A DNA stretch of 64,000 nucleotides from NCBI RefSeq assembly GCF_017979475.1, contig NZ_JAERIT010000002.1:124001-188000 (forward strand), given 5' to 3'. Position numbers and translations under genes: made by a program. This stretch comes from Helicobacter pullorum NCTC 12824 (GTDB taxonomy: Bacteria; Campylobacterota; Campylobacteria; Campylobacterales; Helicobacteraceae). Shown one piece after another: positions 1-7,516 of this stretch (position 1 is the stretch's first letter; every line of letters begins with the position of its first letter). The notes beneath the pieces are model-generated. The model did not search any database. It was given only the letters and a program-made list of their open reading frames with translations, and was not told the DNA's origin.

Positions 1-1070
1 CAAATAATCATGTTGTTGAAGGCGCAGATAAAATCATCGTAGCTTTGCCAGATACCAATAAAGAATACGAAGCAAAAATCATCGGAAGAGATGAAAAAAG
101 CGATTTGGCTATCATTAAAATCAAAGCAAAAAATCTCCCCTTTTTGAAATTTGCCTCAAGCGATGATTTGCAAGTAGGCGATGTTGTCTTTGCTATTGGG
201 AATCCTTTTGGAGTTGGCGAGAGCGTTACACAAGGGATTATCTCTGCACTTAATAAAAGTGGAATTGGGATAAATGATTATGAAAATTTCATACAAACTG
301 ACGCTTCAATCAATCCCGGAAATAGTGGCGGAGCATTGGTAGATAGTCGCGGAGGCTTGATAGGGATTAATACTGCAATTCTTTCTCGCACAGGCGGGAA
401 TCATGGTATTGGATTTGCAATCCCCTCTTCAATGGTGAAAAAAATCTCAAAAGCCCTCATTGAAGATGGAGAGATTGAGCGAGGTTACCTTGGCGTTAGT
501 ATTCAAGATATTAGCGGTGATTTAAAAGAAGTTTATAAAAACCAAAATGGAGCAGTTGTTATTTCTATCGAAAAAGATTCCCCAGCACAAAAGGGAGGAT
601 TAAAGGTGTGGGATTTGATTACAAAAGTCAATGGCAAAGCTATCAAATCCGCAGCCGAACTCAAAAACTACATTGGCACATTTAGCCCAAAAGATAAAGT
701 AACTCTCACTATCTTACGCGACAAAAAAGAACAAACCCTAACCCTATCCCTTACAAAAATCCCAGATTCAAACACTAATGGAGAAAAAGCAGGGGGAATA
801 GATGGGCTTGAAGTCTCCACCCTCACACCTGATATCAAAAATCGCTTTGGTATTCCAAACAATATTCAAGGAGTATTCATCACACAAGTAAAACCAAATA
901 GCAAAGCAGAGGAAATAGGATTTAGCGAGGGAGATATTATTGTCCAAATTGAAAGTTTCGCAATTTTGGATATACAATCTTTCAATCAAGCTATTAATCG
1001 CTACAAAGGGCAACCCAAAAGAATGCTAATCAATCGAGGGGGCAGAATCCTAAGCGTTGTGATTAAATAA
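1..1070 (+). CDS. htrA: HtrA/DegQ-type periplasmic serine protease (5' end outside the window)
   Basis: This trypsin-like protease/chaperone degrades or refolds misfolded envelope proteins in the periplasm. The reading frame is open from base 3, so the signal peptide and the start of the protease domain lie upstream. The catalytic triad is visible: His in NNHVV (codon at 9-11), Asp in KSDLAIIKI, and Ser in GNSGGAL (near base 323). Two PDZ domains follow, the first from about base 480 to 760 (starting at ERGYLGV) and the second from about 800 to the stop. The protein ends shortly after the second PDZ, as in DegP/DegQ/HtrA. A strong hairpin terminator follows directly, so this is the last gene of its transcript. 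The family call is firm; the exact paralogue name is the family default. Confidence 0.95.
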   Translation, partial: NNHVVEGADKIIVALPDTNKEYEAKIIGRDEKSDLAIIKIKAKNLPFLKFASSDDLQVGDVVFAIGNPFGVGESVTQGIISALNKSGIGINDYENFIQTDASINPGNSGGALVDSRGGLIGINTAILSRTGGNHGIGFAIPSSMVKKISKALIEDGEIERGYLGVSIQDISGDLKEVYKNQNGAVVISIEKDSPAQKGGLKVWDLITKVNGKAIKSAAELKNYIGTFSPKDKVTLTILRDKKEQTLTLSLTKIPDSNTNGEKAGGIDGLEVSTLTPDIKNRFGIPNNIQGVFITQVKPNSKAEEIGFSEGDIIVQIESFAILDIQSFNQAINRYKGQPKRMLINRGGRILSVVIK

Positions 1071-1074
1071 TTCT

Positions 1075-1104
1075 AACGAGGGATTCCCCCTCCCTTGTTT
1101 TTTC
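1075..1104 (+). terminator. rho-independent terminator after htrA
   Basis: A 9-bp stem (AACGAGGGA pairing with TCCCTTGTT, one G-T wobble) encloses a 7-base loop, TTCCCCC, and runs into a T stretch. It starts 5 bases after the htrA stop codon. Confidence 0.85.
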
Positions 1105-1157
1105 TCTTTTTGAAGCGATTGCTCCGCACTTTTTAAATTCCTTTAAATTTTTAGGAT

Positions 1158-1163
1158 TATAAT
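1158..1163 (+). promoter_or_regulatory. probable -10 element (TATAAT) of the AEC permease gene
   Basis: A perfect TATAAT lies 30 bases upstream of the ATG and downstream of the htrA terminator. No clear -35 is seen, which is usual for sigma-70 promoters of Campylobacterota. Confidence 0.5.
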
Positions 1164-1193
1164 TCCACATTGATTTTCTAACAAGGCTTATTT

Positions 1194-2105
1194 ATGTTTA
1201 TTTTCAATCCACTCTTTACTATTTTTATCTTGCTTCTTGGCGGATATATGGCAAAGAAAATAGGAGTCCTCAAACAAAAACAATCCAAAATGTTCTTGGA
1301 TTTTGCAATTCTCTTTGCTCTGCCTTGTTTGATTTTTGACAAAACCTATCATCTCAATTTTGATTTTACCCTTGTTACATTAATCCTAATAGGCTTTCTC
1401 TCTTGTATGTTATCAGCAGGTTTTGCGGTAATGCTTGGGAGATTCCTTCAATTCTCCAAAGCAACATTAGTGAGTATGTTTTTGCTTGCAGGATTTGGAA
1501 ACACACTTTTTATTGGCATTCCTATACTTTCTGGAATCTATGGCGAAAGTTTCATCAGCGAGGCGATTTTTTATGATGCACTAGCAACAGCTATTCCTAT
1601 TTCAATCATTGGTCCTTTCATACTCTCTTTAGCCAGCAATCAACCTACTAATCTTTTAAGCAATCTCAAAAGAATTCTACTTTTCCCGCCTTTTATTGCA
1701 CTTATTTTGGGCTTTGTATGCAAACTATTTGTATTGCCTGATTTTATTTTTCAACCTATTATTATTTTTGGGAATTCCGCAACTGCAGTGGCTCTTTTCT
1801 CTATTGGTTTGGGATTAGGGTTTAGTGCTATCAAAGCTTCTTATAAGGGAACCATTATCGTAGTTTTATCCAAAACTTTGCTTGCCCCTTTGATTTTTGT
1901 TGTGATTTTAAGCTTGCTTGATATAGCCTTCACGCCTCGCGTAATTGCAGCTATTTTAGAATCTTCTATGCCAACAATGACTTTAGCAGGTGCAATGATT
2001 ATGAAAGCCAAATTAGATTCAAATCTCGCTGTGAGCTCCATAGCTTTTGGGATTCTTTTTTCTTTTGTTTCCATTCCTTTGTTGTGCTATCTTTTGCCTA
2101 TCTAA
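1194..2105 (+). CDS. AEC-family (auxin efflux carrier/malate permease-like) transporter
   Basis: This 303-residue inner-membrane protein is almost entirely hydrophobic, with about ten membrane segments in two halves joined by a short polar linker near residues 150-165. The N-terminal IFILLLGGYMAKKIGVL stretch and the late SMPTMTLAGAMIMKAKLD stretch fit the AEC/Mem_trans family. Bacterial members move organic anions such as malate, but the substrate cannot be read from sequence. The gene stands alone, with its own -10 element upstream and a hairpin downstream. The family is reasonably sure; the substrate is unknown. Confidence 0.85.
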   Translation: MFIFNPLFTIFILLLGGYMAKKIGVLKQKQSKMFLDFAILFALPCLIFDKTYHLNFDFTLVTLILIGFLSCMLSAGFAVMLGRFLQFSKATLVSMFLLAGFGNTLFIGIPILSGIYGESFISEAIFYDALATAIPISIIGPFILSLASNQPTNLLSNLKRILLFPPFIALILGFVCKLFVLPDFIFQPIIIFGNSATAVALFSIGLGLGFSAIKASYKGTIIVVLSKTLLAPLIFVVILSLLDIAFTPRVIAAILESSMPTMTLAGAMIMKAKLDSNLAVSSIAFGILFSFVSIPLLCYLLPI

Positions 2106-2138
2106 ACGCAAAATTCTAAAAAGCCCAAAAGACTTTTA

Positions 2139-2159
2139 GAAATATCCAAATGATATTTC
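2139..2159 (+). terminator. possible bidirectional terminator between the AEC gene and the small ORF
   Basis: GAAATATC pairs perfectly with GATATTTC around the loop CAAAT and is followed on the + strand by CCCTCTTTTTAT. The stem is AT-rich, so it is weak. It lies between two converging genes. Confidence 0.4.
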
Positions 2160-2177
2160 CCTCTTTTTATTTGGAGT

Positions 2178-2264
2178 TTAAGCCTTTTCAATCATTTTTA
2201 AAATCATAATAGAAGCACCAAAGAAAGCAATTAATGCAAATGTAGCACAAAGTATTCCTATCAT
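2178..2264 (-). CDS. 28-residue single-pass membrane peptide
   Basis: An ATG at 2264 (minus strand) opens a 28-codon frame ending in TAA at 2178. A good ribosome-binding site (GAGG, about 8 bases upstream in TTGAGGAGTTAGA) precedes it. The peptide is one hydrophobic helix, beginning MIGILCATFALIAFFG, with a short basic end, KMIEKA. That is the look of small membrane accessory subunits, but no specific family is recognised. The good RBS and membrane-like composition support a real gene; shortness is the weakness. Confidence 0.45.
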   Translation of the reverse strand: MIGILCATFALIAFFGASIMILKMIEKA

Positions 2265-2523
2265 TCTAACTCCTCAATTTGTTTATCTCATACACTCTTT
2301 TACTAAAAATATAAATGAGGCAAAGTGATTCCTAATGCGATAAAATCCTTGTATCAATACAACATTATAATCAAGAATAAATACAAACAAATATCTAAAA
2401 GCAAATATCAAAGCTTTAATGGTGTAAATTATAGCTAAAATCACTAAAGCCTTATACACATTAACTTGTATCAATGAATTTGGATTATAAAGAGGTTTAT
2501 AGAAGTTTGGAAGTAAAGAGGGG

Positions 2524-2550
2524 AAATAAAGCCAAAGAGGCTTTATTTCT
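2524..2550 (-). terminator. terminator of the MOMP porin gene
   Basis: A perfect 10-bp stem (AAATAAAGCC with GGCTTTATTT) encloses the 5-base loop AAAGA. It starts 9 bases beyond the porin stop codon on the minus strand. Confidence 0.75.
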
Positions 2551-2556
2551 AAAGGA

Positions 2557-3984
2557 TTAGAAGCTATATTTAGCTTCAACCCTAAATCTGTTTCTATCTT
2601 GATCATCCTTTGAAGCACCAGATGTTACCATATCATAGCTATTATTCAAGAATGCATAGAATGCAGACAATGTTAATTGTTTGCTGTGTTTCCAGCTAAT
2701 TGTTGGAGTAATTTCAGTAAATTCTACTTTTTTAATTTTAGTAGCTGTATTTATTACTTTATTATAGGAAATATCATTTTCACCCCAAGCAAATTCAAGA
2801 CCTACATTTAATCTCTCATCAAGGAAGCTATAATCTACACCTGCATAGAATACATTGATTTCTTGTTCTGTTCCAAATCCTTGGACACCATAACCTCTAA
2901 GTGCTGAAGTAGAGATACCTGTCCCAGCGTTTTGCCACCAGATTTTACCTTTTCTTGATACATTGCTTCCTTCATCTTCAAGTGCTACAGCTGTGCCATC
3001 TGCGAAGTTTGTAATATAACCCAAAGTAATGTTTAATGGGAGTTGGAAATCATTGCGGAAATCTGCACCCAAATCAATTACAAACATATCATTAGATTCT
3101 GCAATATTAGCCTTACCTTTTGTAGACCATGTTGGGCTACCATACAATGTAGCAAATACAGAATCATTGTCATTGTTTAATGCTGCATAAGTGTATTGGA
3201 GTTTTGCTCTAAGCAAGCTACCTTGCCAAGAAAGCTCACCAAATACCAACGCATCGACTGCATCATCGATATAGAATCCCCAAAGTTGTCCGCCAAATCT
3301 ACCATAGTTGGTATCCACACCATAGATACCCGCTAAAGCATAAAGTGGTTTATCAACAGAATTTGTATTTGAAAAAGATGATTCATCACCAACTCCATTA
3401 TGAATAGCTCCAGTTGTGTCAGCAGCAAAACTATACTCATTAATAGCCCAAGAATCAAATGCAGCAGCTGCTAAAGTAAGGTTTGGAATATCGCTATTGA
3501 GTGCTAAGATACCTGTCCCTCTATCACCATCATAAGCGTTAGTTACAGGAGTATCAAGCAATTGCTTACCAATTTTGATTGTAGTTGCTGTGCTATCTGG
3601 AGTGATAGTTGCATAAAATTCTCTTACACCAAACTCACCATCAGAACCAGAACCAAGACCTTGACCTAAGAATCCAGCTTGTGGAGTTCCCGTTCCTTTA
3701 CCATGATTTACATTGTTCTCATTATCATACCATACACCAAAATTTAATGCGATATTATTTACCACTGGTGTTTTGAAATCAGCTACTGCTCTCCATTGAT
3801 GTCTAGCTTTACTGCCATTCACATCCCCATTTCCATTATCAACTCTATCATCAGTGTAGCGGTATCTCAAATATCCACTAACATCGATTCCTTTGATAGC
3901 TTCTTCGAGTGGTTGAGCAAAGCTCGCTGTAGATAATGCACCTAGAGCAACGCTAGCTGCAAGACTTAATTTTAAAAATTTCAT
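2557..3984 (-). CDS. major outer membrane porin (Campylobacter MOMP family)
   Basis: This is an outer-membrane beta-barrel porin of 475 residues. The chosen ATG at 3984 gives a classic signal peptide, MKFLKLSLAASVALGALS, cleaved near ASFA/QPLEEA, and has AAGGAG 7 bases upstream; a longer frame to 4074 exists but would bury the signal peptide. After cleavage, PLEEAIKGIDVSGYLRYRY matches the conserved start of the Campylobacter MOMP family (PorA). The rest is amphipathic strands with Asp/Asn-rich loops, ending in Phe (AKYSF), the usual outer-membrane C-terminus. A TATAAT lies about 40 bases upstream and a terminator follows, so it is monocistronic. Such proteins are often the most abundant surface protein and the main porin. 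Confidence 0.93.
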   Translation of the reverse strand: MKFLKLSLAASVALGALSTASFAQPLEEAIKGIDVSGYLRYRYTDDRVDNGNGDVNGSKARHQWRAVADFKTPVVNNIALNFGVWYDNENNVNHGKGTGTPQAGFLGQGLGSGSDGEFGVREFYATITPDSTATTIKIGKQLLDTPVTNAYDGDRGTGILALNSDIPNLTLAAAAFDSWAINEYSFAADTTGAIHNGVGDESSFSNTNSVDKPLYALAGIYGVDTNYGRFGGQLWGFYIDDAVDALVFGELSWQGSLLRAKLQYTYAALNNDNDSVFATLYGSPTWSTKGKANIAESNDMFVIDLGADFRNDFQLPLNITLGYITNFADGTAVALEDEGSNVSRKGKIWWQNAGTGISTSALRGYGVQGFGTEQEINVFYAGVDYSFLDERLNVGLEFAWGENDISYNKVINTATKIKKVEFTEITPTISWKHSKQLTLSAFYAFLNNSYDMVTSGASKDDQDRNRFRVEAKYSF

Positions 3985-4400
3985 TTTAATCTCCTTAAGA
4001 TTGAATTTCGAAATTACAATCTGATTATACAAAAATTCGCACACAAAAAGCAAGATTTTGAAGCTTTTTGCCAAAAGTTTAGAGTTTTGTATAATAGATA
4101 TTTTCGCTTAAAGCTTAGAAACTAAACTCAAAGCTAACTAGGATTGTAACATATTAACAATATAAAAGCAAGGTTTTTCTAAAATTCTTTGGGAATTAAA
4201 CTTCATAAAATGCAATAGTTTTCAAAGAATAAAATATTTAATTGCTAAACATTATTATATTACATAGGGATAAATTATAAATATTTTATAAAATATTCTA
4301 GCCATAACCATAAAATAAAACATTTAATTTTGTCATTTAGGTCAATAAAAACGATTTAAATTCTTTTATTGATTAATATTTTGTTTTATTTGAGTATTAG
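3985..4400. other. AT-rich intergenic interval upstream of the porin
   Basis: The first 50 bases hold the porin ribosome-binding site and -10 element. The rest (about 4080-4400) is very AT-rich and shows no gene, RNA or clear repeat. It forms the left edge of the decayed accessory patch. Confidence 0.6.
4024..4029 (-). promoter_or_regulatory. -10 element (TATAAT) of the porin gene
   Basis: On the minus strand TTTTTGTATAAT stands 40 bases upstream of the porin ATG. The AAGGAG ribosome-binding site is at 3991-3997. Confidence 0.6.
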
Positions 4401-4610
4401 TTATTTTTTACTAGAATTTATTATATTTTGGATGAAAGGACAAAATGGCATACCCTCTAAAGCTAAAAAAGATTTGCCTACCTCACTATTACCACTTAAA
4501 ACAGCCACAGAGCCTTTTTCTAGCTTGATGGTATCTTCACAAATTACAGAAACATTTTCATCGCTAAAAATTCCCAGCGTAATTGTATCAATCGTGTTTC
4601 GTCTAGGCAT
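4401..4610 (-). pseudogene. truncated Walker-A ATPase fragment (RepA/AAA-like N-terminus)
   Basis: A 69-codon frame begins 2 bases after the hicA stop, at an ATG. Residues about 30-52 (LEKGSVAVLSGNSEVGKSFLAL) look like the N-terminal strand and Walker A P-loop of RecA-fold/AAA ATPases from plasmids, phages and integrative elements, which normally have several hundred residues. Directly after the P-loop helix the frame ends in unrelated AT-rich sequence, with no Walker B. I read it as the 5' remnant of a larger gene cut by a deletion. It sits in the same transcript as hicBA, which suggests what the toxin-antitoxin pair once travelled with. Confidence 0.55.
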
Positions 4611-4612
4611 TT

Positions 4613-4816
4613 TTATCCTTTGCTCATTTCAATAACTTCAAAAAGTTGTTTTATGATTTTGGGGTGCAAAATCTCTCCACTATGGTGAGGAATAACCATT
4701 CTATAAAGCCCTTTTTTATAGATTCTATGGCTACCTTTTTGCCTATCAATCACAAAACCATTTTGCAATAAAAACCTTTCTGCTTCTTTTGCAGTCATTC
4801 TTGGAAATTCAGGCAT
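4613..4816 (-). CDS. hicA: HicA-family mRNA interferase toxin
   Basis: HicA toxins are small double-stranded-RNA-binding-fold ribonucleases that cleave mRNA. This one has 67 residues from the ATG at 4816 (MPEFPRMTAKEAERFL), a normal size. The family signature is present: KEAERFLLQNGF at the start, the catalytic-His segment KGSHRIYKKG in the middle, then MVIPHHSGEILHPKIIKQ. The start overlaps the hicB stop codon (ATGCCTGA), so the two are translationally coupled. A start 7 codons further up is possible but adds an atypical MFLWFYP. It appears intact, next to its antitoxin. Confidence 0.88.
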   Translation of the reverse strand: MPEFPRMTAKEAERFLLQNGFVIDRQKGSHRIYKKGLYRMVIPHHSGEILHPKIIKQLFEVIEMSKG

Positions 4817-5027
4817 TGGGTAAAACCACAGGAACAATTGAAGTTATTTTGTTTTCAATGGTTCTTTTTTCTTCACTTTTAAGACTTTCTAAATAAAGTT
4901 CCCCTGCTTCTTTTATATTAAACAAAGCTTCTTCATAAGTATTTCCTTGTGAAACACAACCTTCAAGCTCTAAAATGCGTGCAAAATACCCATCTTGATC
5001 TTTTTCAATGATAACATTCAATAGCAT
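4809..5027 (-). CDS. hicB: HicB-family antitoxin
   Basis: HicB proteins neutralise HicA by direct binding. The 72 residues match the short form: a partially RNase-H-like fold starting MLLNVIIEKDQDGYFARILE, then GCVSQGNTYEEALFNIKEA, the most conserved block of the family. No C-terminal DNA-binding domain is present, so autoregulation would need the complex or another protein. hicB is promoter-proximal and hicA overlaps its end, the antitoxin-first order. A run of direct repeats lies immediately upstream and may serve as operator. Confidence 0.87.
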   Translation of the reverse strand: MLLNVIIEKDQDGYFARILELEGCVSQGNTYEEALFNIKEAGELYLESLKSEEKRTIENKITSIVPVVLPNA

Positions 5028-5048
5028 TTGATGTTCCTTACAAAATTT

Positions 5049-5229
5049 ATTGACTTAAATAGAATACTTAGCCGATTTTCATTCAGAAATTGACATAAAT
5101 AGAATAGTTTTCAAAAGACTATTAAATTTAATACCCAAAATTATAGTAAAAATATTATATGTATATCAATAATTATTCTATGTATGTAAAAATATTTTAA
5201 AAACCACTAAAATTGACTTAAATAGAATA
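5049..5229. repeat. three copies of an 18-bp direct repeat upstream of hicB
   Basis: ATTGACTTAAATAGAATA occurs at 5049-5066 and again, identical, at 5212-5229; a copy with one change (ATTGACATAAATAGAATA) lies at 5089-5106. A looser relative, TTGACATAGATATAATA, follows at 5234-5250. Read on the minus strand, the first copy supplies TATTCT at 5061-5066, a plausible -10 about 34 bases before the hicB start. The repeats could be an operator or relics of an integrated element. Confidence 0.75.
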
Positions 5230-5312
5230 GTTTTTGACATAGATATAATAATCCCTAAATATTTTAAATTACATTAAATAATAAATCCGAGAATAATTAA
5301 CAAACTCACTAA

Positions 5313-5468
5313 AAATTTACTTGGCTTGGCGAATGTGTCAAGGAATTTGATATTACTGAAATAGGAGAGCAATACAGCCTAAAAGATACTATACAAAGCC
5401 TATGTACCAAAGAAATCAACAAACAAGCTAATCATAATAAAGATTTTTCACTAATCAAAAAAAAATGA
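5313..5468 (+). pseudogene. gene remnant (3' end of an unknown gene)
   Basis: A 51-codon open stretch follows an in-frame stop and has no start codon. Its translation, starting KFTWLGECVKEFDITEIGEQ and ending in a Lys-rich tail before TGA, has protein-like composition quite unlike the AT-rich sequence around it. It looks like the C-terminal piece of a lost gene. I do not recognise the family. Confidence 0.4.
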
Positions 5469-5655
5469 AAAACAATCCAAAACCACCAAATAATCTTGTG
5501 AAAATTTCAAAATTTAAGAATAAATATCAAGTATTTAGATACATAAATCTTACTTACCTCACAACAAAAAGCTTATCAAAGCTTTTTGCTCTTTTCTTCA
5601 ATCAAACCGCTAAAATTATAAAAATAATTTAGATTCTATTATCGACCAAATTTTG

Positions 5656-7083
5656 CTATTGTAATTTTTCTTTGAGCAATTCATTCACGCGTGCAGGATT
5701 TGCGCCCTTGCTAGCTTTCATCACCTGCCCGACGAAAAATCCAAAGAGCTTATCTTTGCCACTTTTATACTCTGCCACTTTATCGGCATTGGCAGCTAGC
5801 ACAGATTCTATCACGTTTAAAATCGCTCCATCGTCATTAACTTGGGCTAATCCCATAGAATCTATGAGGCTATCCACATCGCCACCCTTTTGCTCCACTA
5901 GCACATCAAGGATTTCCTTAGCACTCTTACCGCTGATTTTGCCCTCATCGATACGCTTGACTAAAGTCGCTAATGTACTAGAATCCACTCCGCAAGTCTG
6001 CAAGGTATTCTCGCCCTTTAATCGCCCCAAAAGCTCGGTAGTAAGCCAAGTAACCGCACCCTTCGCACTCGCACCAGATTCAAGCATAGATTCAAAATAC
6101 CGCGCCATTTCTAGCTCGCTTGTGAGCACGCCCGCATCGCTAGGCTTTATCCCAAACTCCCGCACATACCGCTCACGCTTCTCATCGGGCATTTCAGGGA
6201 TTTGCCGCCCCTCATTCATAAGAGATTCATCGATATACACTGGCAGCAAATCCGGGTCAGGGAAATACCGATAATCCGCTGCCTCTTCCTTGCCTCTCAT
6301 AGATCGCGTTACACCCTTAGCAGTATCAAATAGCCGCGTTTCTTGCACGACTTCTGTTTCATATTTGCCATCTTCCCATGCCTCGATTTGTCGCTCCACC
6401 TCGTATTCAATGGCTTTTTGGATAAATTTAAACGAGTTTAGATTTTTAATCTCCACGCGAGTATAAAGTTTAGAATCTCCTTTGGGGCGGATTGAGACAT
6501 TCGCATCGCAGCGGAAGCTCCCCTCTTGCATATTTGCATCGCTAATATCCAAAAATCGCACAATAGAATGCAGCTTCTTAAGATAGGCAATCGCCTCATC
6601 ACTACTACGCATATCCGGCTCACTGACAATCTCTAGCAATGGCGTGCAGGCACGATTCAAATCCACCTTAGAATACTCGCTCTCATGGATATTTTTACCC
6701 GCATCTTCCTCCATATGTGCGCGTGTAACGCCGATAGTCTTTTTCTCGCCATTCACTTCGATTTCGATATTGCCCCGCCCCACTATTGGAATCTCAAACT
6801 GGCTTATTTGATAGGCTTTGGGCAAGTCTGGATAAAAGTAGTTTTTACGCGCAAAGATAGAGTTTTGGTTGATTTGTGCATTAATCGCCGTGCCAAAGGC
6901 AATCGCCTTTTTGACCACTTCGCGATTTAGCACCGGCAACGCACCGGGCAATCCTAGGCAGGTGGGGCAAACATTGGTATTAGGCTCTGCCCCAAAGCTC
7001 GTGGCACACGAACAAAAGATTTTGGTTTTAGTATTTAGCTGGACATGCACTTCTAGTCCGATGATTGTCTCAAAAGCACTCAT
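5656..7083 (-). CDS. gatB: Asp-tRNA(Asn)/Glu-tRNA(Gln) amidotransferase subunit B
   Basis: GatB is the kinase-like subunit of GatCAB, which converts misacylated Glu-tRNA(Gln) and Asp-tRNA(Asn) to the correct amide forms. The 475 residues are full length: N-terminal cradle domain starting [20 protein letters not shown], the Cys pairs FCSC and CPTC, the HMEEDAGK motif, the [13 protein letters not shown] block, and the C-terminal helical/YqeY-like tail. The gene looks intact. What is odd is composition: sampled 60-base lines inside it reach 55-60% G+C, while nearby genes are near 30%, and GC-rich codons dominate. This suggests replacement by a gene from a higher-GC relative. gatA and gatC are not in the window. 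Confidence 0.96.
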   Translation of the reverse strand: MSAFETIIGLEVHVQLNTKTKIFCSCATSFGAEPNTNVCPTCLGLPGALPVLNREVVKKAIAFGTAINAQINQNSIFARKNYFYPDLPKAYQISQFEIPIVGRGNIEIEVNGEKKTIGVTRAHMEEDAGKNIHESEYSKVDLNRACTPLLEIVSEPDMRSSDEAIAYLKKLHSIVRFLDISDANMQEGSFRCDANVSIRPKGDSKLYTRVEIKNLNSFKFIQKAIEYEVERQIEAWEDGKYETEVVQETRLFDTAKGVTRSMRGKEEAADYRYFPDPDLLPVYIDESLMNEGRQIPEMPDEKRERYVREFGIKPSDAGVLTSELEMARYFESMLESGASAKGAVTWLTTELLGRLKGENTLQTCGVDSSTLATLVKRIDEGKISGKSAKEILDVLVEQKGGDVDSLIDSMGLAQVNDDGAILNVIESVLAANADKVAEYKSGKDKLFGFFVGQVMKASKGANPARVNELLKEKLQ

Positions 7084-7516
7084 AGAATATTCCTAAAAAA
7101 TTTTTATGGAATTTTAGCAATCTTTGGCTTAAAAAAATGGCTATTGTATCTTGTAAATCATAGAGTATCAAAGATACTTAGAATCTCCGCCCAAAAAGGC
7201 TTAAATTTATAACACAAACTTGCTCTTGCAAAACAAATTATTTTGTAAGATTTAATCATTTTGTAAATCACCCACTTAAGAGATTCCCAACTAAATCTAA
7301 GCAAACAAAGGGCTTGTTTATAAAGGCTAGTTCCTAACCCAAACAAGTTTTAAGTTTGATTAGATTGCTATTTTGCAAAACTAAAATAATTATTTGAGTA
7401 AGAAAATTATGCAAAAACTTAACCACCAAAATGACAATAGGCAATTCATCTCTTACTTAAAAAAGTAAGAGTTTCTTGCCCAAGGTTTGATAAAAATTTC
7501 AAAATTGCTTTTTAGA
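7084..7516. other. intergenic interval between gatB and the nucleotide-sugar dehydrogenase
   Basis: Composition returns to AT-rich as soon as gatB ends. A 62-codon minus-strand frame (7158-7346) has no family resemblance and no good ribosome-binding site, so it is not called. The only structure seen is the hairpin at 7450-7471. Confidence 0.55.
7450..7471 (-). terminator. hairpin downstream of the nucleotide-sugar dehydrogenase
   Basis: CTCTTACTT and AAGTAAGAG form a perfect 9-bp stem around a 4-base loop, about 45 bases past the stop codon at 7517. No strong T run follows on the minus strand, so termination is only probable. Confidence 0.45.

Larger units (their letters stand above)
2106..2556. 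other. gene-poor interval between the AEC gene and the porin
   Basis: Apart from the hairpin at 2139-2159, the 28-codon ORF and the porin terminator at 2524-2548, this interval is AT-rich and shows no convincing gene. A 111-codon minus-strand frame crosses the end of the porin gene in another frame and is rejected. The stretch 2265-2520 probably carries the promoter of the small ORF. Confidence 0.6.
5028..5655. other. non-coding, decayed interval between hicB and gatB
   Basis: This interval holds the 18-bp direct repeats and the gene remnant at 5313-5468. The remainder (5251-5312, 5469-5655) is AT-rich and shows nothing else. No inverted-repeat ends or transposase pieces were seen. Confidence 0.6.

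Noticed and set aside
2283-2618. 111-codon minus-strand frame across the end of the porin gene
   Set aside because: It overlaps the porin in another frame, includes the porin terminator, and shows no family-like segment.
4369-4635. 88-codon plus-strand frame
   Set aside because: It is the reverse of the hicA-linked ATPase fragment, which has a recognisable P-loop; the plus-strand product looks like antisense.
5049-5229. direct repeats as a CRISPR array
   Set aside because: Only three copies with unequal spacing (40 and 123 bases), AT-rich units, no cas genes.
7158-7346. 62-codon minus-strand frame between gatB and the dehydrogenase gene
   Set aside because: No good ribosome-binding site, no recognisable motif, unusual composition for a protein; left as intergenic.
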